64,000 nucleotides of DNA. It comes from Rhodoferax saidenbachensis (lineage in GTDB: Bacteria; Pseudomonadota; Gammaproteobacteria; Burkholderiales; Burkholderiaceae_C). Positions 62,468 through 64,000 of the stretch are shown piece by piece. The position numbers were made by a program, and so were the translations under genes. The notes under the pieces are model-generated. The model did no database searches and was not told the origin of the DNA. It worked only from the letters and a program-made list of their open reading frames with translations. Every line of letters starts with the position of its first letter. Position 1 is the stretch's first letter. The stretch spans positions 62,001-126,000 of the forward strand of contig NZ_CP019239.1 of the NCBI RefSeq assembly GCF_001955715.1, written 5' to 3'.

Positions 62468-62513
62468 AGCTACTATCAAATTTATAGTGGCTTGCGCAGA
62501 TGACATAAGGGCT
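62468..62513 (+). repeat. 42-bp dispersed repeat, copy 11
   Basis: Variant copy: ACTATCAAATTTATAGT stem, then GGCTTGCGCAGATGACATAAGGGCT. It lies in the gap between the EamA and GAF genes. Confidence 0.7.
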
Positions 62514-62627
62514 GGGGGCCAATTTGGCATATGAACCAACCCCTGGGGCCAAACGCATTAAAGTACGCTGGTGTTCGGCAAATGCAATGCCACCCCCGCC
62601 CCGGGGTGGCCGTGAAGGCAGAAATCT

Positions 62628-63125
62628 ATGATCCCAGCACCCATCCCCAGCAACGAGGACGACCGCCTTGCGGCGCTGCGTGAGCTGCTGATTCTGAACA
62701 CGCCGCCGGAGCAGCGGTTTGACCGCATCGTGGCATTTGCGGCGCAGGAGTTTGATGTGCCGCAGGCGTTGATCTCGCTGGTGGACGCGGACCGGCTGTG
62801 GTTCAAAGCCAAAGTCGGGTTGGATATTGAAGAGAGCACGCGCAGCGATTCGTTTTGCGCCCACGCCATTCTGGTGGACGAACCCACCGTGGTGCTGGAC
62901 GCCCGGATGGACCCCCGGTTTGCCGACAACCCCAATGTGATCACGGGGGCCAATATCCGCTTTTATGCGGGGGCGCCGCTCACGCTGCCCTCGGGGCAAA
63001 ACGTGGGCACGCTGTGTGTGTTTGACCAGCAGCCCCACGAGGTGGATGACGTGGCCCTGGCGGTGCTGAGCGTGCTGCGTGATCTGGTGGTGGAAGAACT
63101 GTTGCGCAAAAAGGCCCTGGCATGA
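62628..63125 (+). CDS. GAF domain protein
   Basis: A 165-residue protein consisting of a single GAF domain (RFDRIVAFAAQEFDVPQALISLVDADRLWFKAKVG, DSFCAHAIL, FYAGAPLTLPSGQNVGTLCVFD). GAF domains bind small ligands or sense redox; no output domain is fused. Its stop overlaps the start of the receiver-like gene by 4 bases, so the two are translated together and may interact. Confidence 0.9.
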   Translation: MIPAPIPSNEDDRLAALRELLILNTPPEQRFDRIVAFAAQEFDVPQALISLVDADRLWFKAKVGLDIEESTRSDSFCAHAILVDEPTVVLDARMDPRFADNPNVITGANIRFYAGAPLTLPSGQNVGTLCVFDQQPHEVDDVALAVLSVLRDLVVEELLRKKALA

Positions 63126-63538
63126 CGGCGCCGCACAGCGAGCCACAGCGCGATATCCTGGTGGTGGAGCAGGCCGCCATGGTGGGCAGCATCATCGTGT
63201 CCACCGCGCGCCAGCTGAATATGCCGAACGTGCGCCTGGCCACCAGCATCCGCGGGGCGCAGCAGTTGCTGGAGCAACATGCCTTTAGCGGCCTGATTGC
63301 CTCGTTGAATGACGAAGCCCCGGCGCTGGAAATGATTCAGAACCTGCGCGATGGCCAGTACCGCACAGCAGCCAACGTCCCCTTGGCCGTGACGGCCACC
63401 GCGTGCGGCGTCGATCTGGCAAATTCCCTGCGTGGCTTTCTGGTGCGCCGCGTCTTGCTCAAGCCGTTCAAGGTGCGCGACGTGATCCTGACCATCCGCT
63501 TGTTGCAAGACGGCCCCCAGGAGAAACAGGCCGCTTAG
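63122..63538 (+). CDS. Receiver-like protein without phosphoacceptor
   Basis: A 138-residue protein folded like a response-regulator receiver (DILVVEQAAMVGSIIVSTAR, LLKPFKVRDVILTIRLLQ). The switch lysine (LLKPF) is kept. The strand that should end in the phosphoacceptor aspartate reads FSGLIASLNDEAP, with no aspartate at the expected place, and the acidic pair at the first strand is V-E. It is probably a pseudo-receiver working with the GAF protein. Confidence 0.75.
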   Translation: MTAPHSEPQRDILVVEQAAMVGSIIVSTARQLNMPNVRLATSIRGAQQLLEQHAFSGLIASLNDEAPALEMIQNLRDGQYRTAANVPLAVTATACGVDLANSLRGFLVRRVLLKPFKVRDVILTIRLLQDGPQEKQAA

Positions 63539-63556
63539 GCAGCAGGCCTGTGCTGC

Positions 63557-63588
63557 ATGAAAAGGGGCCCCGCAGGGCCCCTTTTCAT
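63557..63588. terminator. Bidirectional intrinsic terminator
   Basis: A 14-bp perfect stem ATGAAAAGGGGCCC / GGGCCCCTTTTCAT with a 4-base loop. It lies between the receiver-like gene and the convergent TerC-type gene. Confidence 0.88.
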
Positions 63589-63604
63589 GTACGCCTTGGC
63601 CGGC

Positions 63605-64000
63605 TTAAGCGGCGGGTGTGTCGGCCTTGCTGGCCGCCGCCAGCGCCTGGCGTTTGCTGCGGGCGCGGATGTTGAGGGCTTCCACCCCCAGCGAGAAGGC
63701 CATGGCCGCGTAGATATATCCCTTGGGGACGTGCTGGTCAAAGGCTTCGGCGGTCAGCGCCATGCCCACCATCACCAGAAACGCCAGGGCCAACACCTTG
63801 ACGGACGGGTGGCGGTCTACAAACTCGCCAATCGGCTTGGCGGCCACCAGCATCACACCGACCGAGGCCACCACGGCAGCCACCATCACGCTGATCTGGT
63901 CGACCATGCCCACGGCGGTGATGACCGAGTCCAGCGAGAACACGATGTCGATGATGGCGATCTGACCAATGATGGCCCAGAACAGCTTTTGGCCCGCGGC
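63605..64000 (-). CDS. TerC-family membrane protein (N-terminus outside window)
   Basis: The frame is open to the window edge, so the N-terminal part is missing; about 131 residues are visible. Helices with acidic signatures IAIIDIVFSLDSVITAVGM and VEALNIRARS mark the TerC/YkoY family of integral membrane proteins, implicated in metal (Mn) export or tellurite resistance. The end of the protein is a basic, alanine-rich tail. The gene converges on the terminator at 63557. Confidence 0.88.
   Translation of the reverse strand, partial: AAGQKLFWAIIGQIAIIDIVFSLDSVITAVGMVDQISVMVAAVVASVGVMLVAAKPIGEFVDRHPSVKVLALAFLVMVGMALTAEAFDQHVPKGYIYAAMAFSLGVEALNIRARSKRQALAAASKADTPAA

Noticed and set aside
1..64000. 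Possible CRISPR arrays, tRNA or rRNA genes, or insertion sequences.
   Set aside because: No regularly spaced repeats, no cloverleaf T-loop signatures in the gaps and no transposase-like proteins were seen on either strand by eye.

Overview
The window looks like the chromosome of a betaproteobacterium of the Comamonadaceae, close to Rhodoferax. The basis is high GC, dense gene packing, Burkholderiales-type protein sequences and family-typical intergenic repeats (a ~42-bp element centred on AGCTGCTTGCGCA, and REP-like pairs reading CCGTTCG...TGTCGAA). No tRNA, rRNA, CRISPR array, prophage or insertion sequence was recognised.

Layout. 0-6.9 kb is a housekeeping mix: the end of a methyltransferase, a degenerate HD-GYP protein, a secreted protein of unknown function, a GIDE-type membrane protein with lemA, an FAD-linked oxidase, a periplasmic binding-type protein and a PduO-type cobalamin adenosyltransferase. 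7.0-15.6 kb is a complete polyol (sorbitol/mannitol/arabinitol) module: ABC importer, two dehydrogenases, an AraC regulator and a PfkB sugar kinase. 15.6-17.9 kb has a hotdog thioesterase and a CPA2 antiporter. 17.9-22.3 kb is an NMT1/ThiY-type ABC importer with a RutR-like regulator, preceded by a 32-bp palindrome that resembles a RutR operator. 22.4-25.1 kb carries a binding-type protein, a diguanylate cyclase and small conserved genes.

From 25 to 60 kb sulfur dominates: the sulfate importer sbp-cysTWA; a Cys-less Rrf2 regulator; a BigR/SqrR-type persulfide module (ArsR regulator, two YeeE/YedE permease halves, a DUF442 phosphatase-fold sulfurtransferase and SulP on one strand, an ETHE1-like dioxygenase divergent); the taurine module tauD / tauABC; then a 12-gene minus-strand run of sulfate-binding protein, ssuE, two sulfonate-binding proteins, ssuD, a VOC protein, ssuC, ssuB, ssuF (molbindin) and metNIQ, followed by a CysB-type LysR regulator. 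Between these lie a YehZYXW-type osmoprotectant importer, nhaR, a CopD-like protein, MipA, DMT/SMR transporters and, at 46.6-48.2 kb, a compositionally different islet with a trypsin-like peptidase. The window ends with an AraC regulator, an EamA transporter, a GAF protein overlapping a receiver-like protein without a phosphoacceptor, and the C-terminal part of a TerC-family protein.

Functionally, the sulfur genes would let the cell import sulfate, taurine, alkanesulfonates and methionine, release sulfite from sulfonates (TauD, SsuDE), and oxidise or export persulfide-derived sulfur. The most unusual DNA-level observations are the repeats: they supply stop codons to five genes, run through the sbp signal-peptide codons, and appear as in-frame insertions in ssuA and ssuD.
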